Shown: positions 63,448-64,000 of the stretch, in pieces | Numbering within the stretch: the first letter of the stretch is position 1 | Layout: each line of letters opens with the position of its first letter | Assembly (NCBI GenBank): GCA_907164885.2 | Contig: OU015493.1 | Span: 121,673,693-121,737,692, forward strand | Origin: Dolomedes plantarius | Taxonomy: Eukaryota > Arthropoda > Arachnida > Araneae > Dolomedidae | Reading direction: 5' to 3' | Length of the DNA: 64,000 nucleotides | Made by a program: the position numbers and the translations under genes | The notes under the pieces: model-generated | Database searches by the model: none | Seen by the model: only the letters and a program-made list of their open reading frames with translations | What the model was told of the DNA's origin: nothing

Positions 63448-63771
63448 CTAAATACCCGTGCTTCACAACGGAATACATAACTTCAGTAGTAAAGTGTTTT
63501 CATTTCTTTGAGGAGATAACCCTATAATTTAATGACCCCACTCCAACATTAAATAAGGGTTTTTAGATTTATATTTATTTCTTAATTTTGGGCGCCTTAT
63601 GCCCCTTCTGGAGTCTTTAGCTTTCTTAGTACCTAGGGCCTTAGATGATCAACCATGCAAAATTTCAGCTTCTTAGGTCTTATGGTTCCAGAGATGCAGT
63701 GATCAGTCAGTCCGTGTTTTCTTTTGAGGGTTAAGTCCCTTTTCACATCAAATTTTAAAAAATATTTCTTA
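63448..63771 (-). mobile_element. Helitron-like remnant D
   Basis: On the minus strand it contains GGACTGACTGATCACTG, then AGCTGAAATTTTGCATGGTT and TACTAAGAAAGC, in the same order and spacing as elements A and B (GACTGACTGACAT, GGCTGAAATTTTG-ATGG, CACTAAGAAAGA). It ends CCGTTGTGAAGCACGG then GTATTTAG, a hairpin and end like those of B. The 5' end merges with a microsatellite. Confidence 0.5.

Positions 63772-64000
<229 letters not shown>

Overview
The window looks like a piece of AT-rich arthropod nuclear DNA, most likely from a spider or another chelicerate. That guess rests on the mixture of element families (copia, Ty3/gypsy, BEL/Pao, Tc1/mariner, piggyBac, hAT, Merlin-like, Helitron-like, tRNA-derived SINEs, an endonuclease-less reverse transcriptase) and on one spliced animal gene. 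No bacterial operon, rRNA gene, CRISPR array or convincing functional tRNA gene is visible.

Only one host gene can be supported. It is a two-coding-exon gene at 8273-11087 (+) for a 138-residue UMA-domain protein of the UMAD1 type, a family tied to the UBAP1/MVB12 part of ESCRT-I. Its 2.4-kb intron carries a 1.85-kb terminal-inverted-repeat element whose sister copy lies at 57841-60723.

Layout: 1-3.9 kb, copia element (-) cut by the left edge and split by a Harbinger-like MITE. 4-8 kb, SINE, hAT MITE and unannotated sequence. 8.2-11.1 kb, UMAD1. 12.4-13.9 kb, decayed Tc1/mariner element with long inverted repeats. 16.8-24.3 kb, a four-level nest: piggyBac-1 contains a Helitron-like element, which contains a second Helitron-like element, which contains piggyBac-2. 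24.8-27.9 kb, decayed BEL/Pao element (-). 27.9-32.5 kb, Ty3/gypsy element 1 (-). 32.5-36.5 kb, hAT element (+) with a solo LTR inside. 36.5-39.3 kb, Ty3/gypsy element 2 (+) with integrase placed before reverse transcriptase and a Merlin-like element in its RNase H. 40.1-42.6 kb, two head-to-head reverse-transcriptase copies, one split by a TTAA-flanked element. 42.6-48.9 kb, Ty3/gypsy element 3 (-), its LTR split by a Helitron-like element that is itself split by a Tc1-like element. 49.6-60.9 kb, a BEL/Pao provirus (-) with both LTRs and a 5-bp target duplication, carrying a Tc1 element with an uninterrupted 340-residue transposase, a solo LTR, and a 2.9-kb inverted-repeat element in one LTR. 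61-64 kb, hAT-like and Helitron-like remnants and a long microsatellite.

The genes do not form a pathway. The window is a record of successive insertions that can be ordered by target-site duplications and by reading frames that resume across each insert. Nearly all element proteins are broken by stops, frameshifts or changed catalytic residues; the Tc1 transposase at 52967-53989 is the clear exception. Frames, motifs, inverted repeats and target duplications were read directly from the sequence. Family names come from remembered motifs, without any database search.
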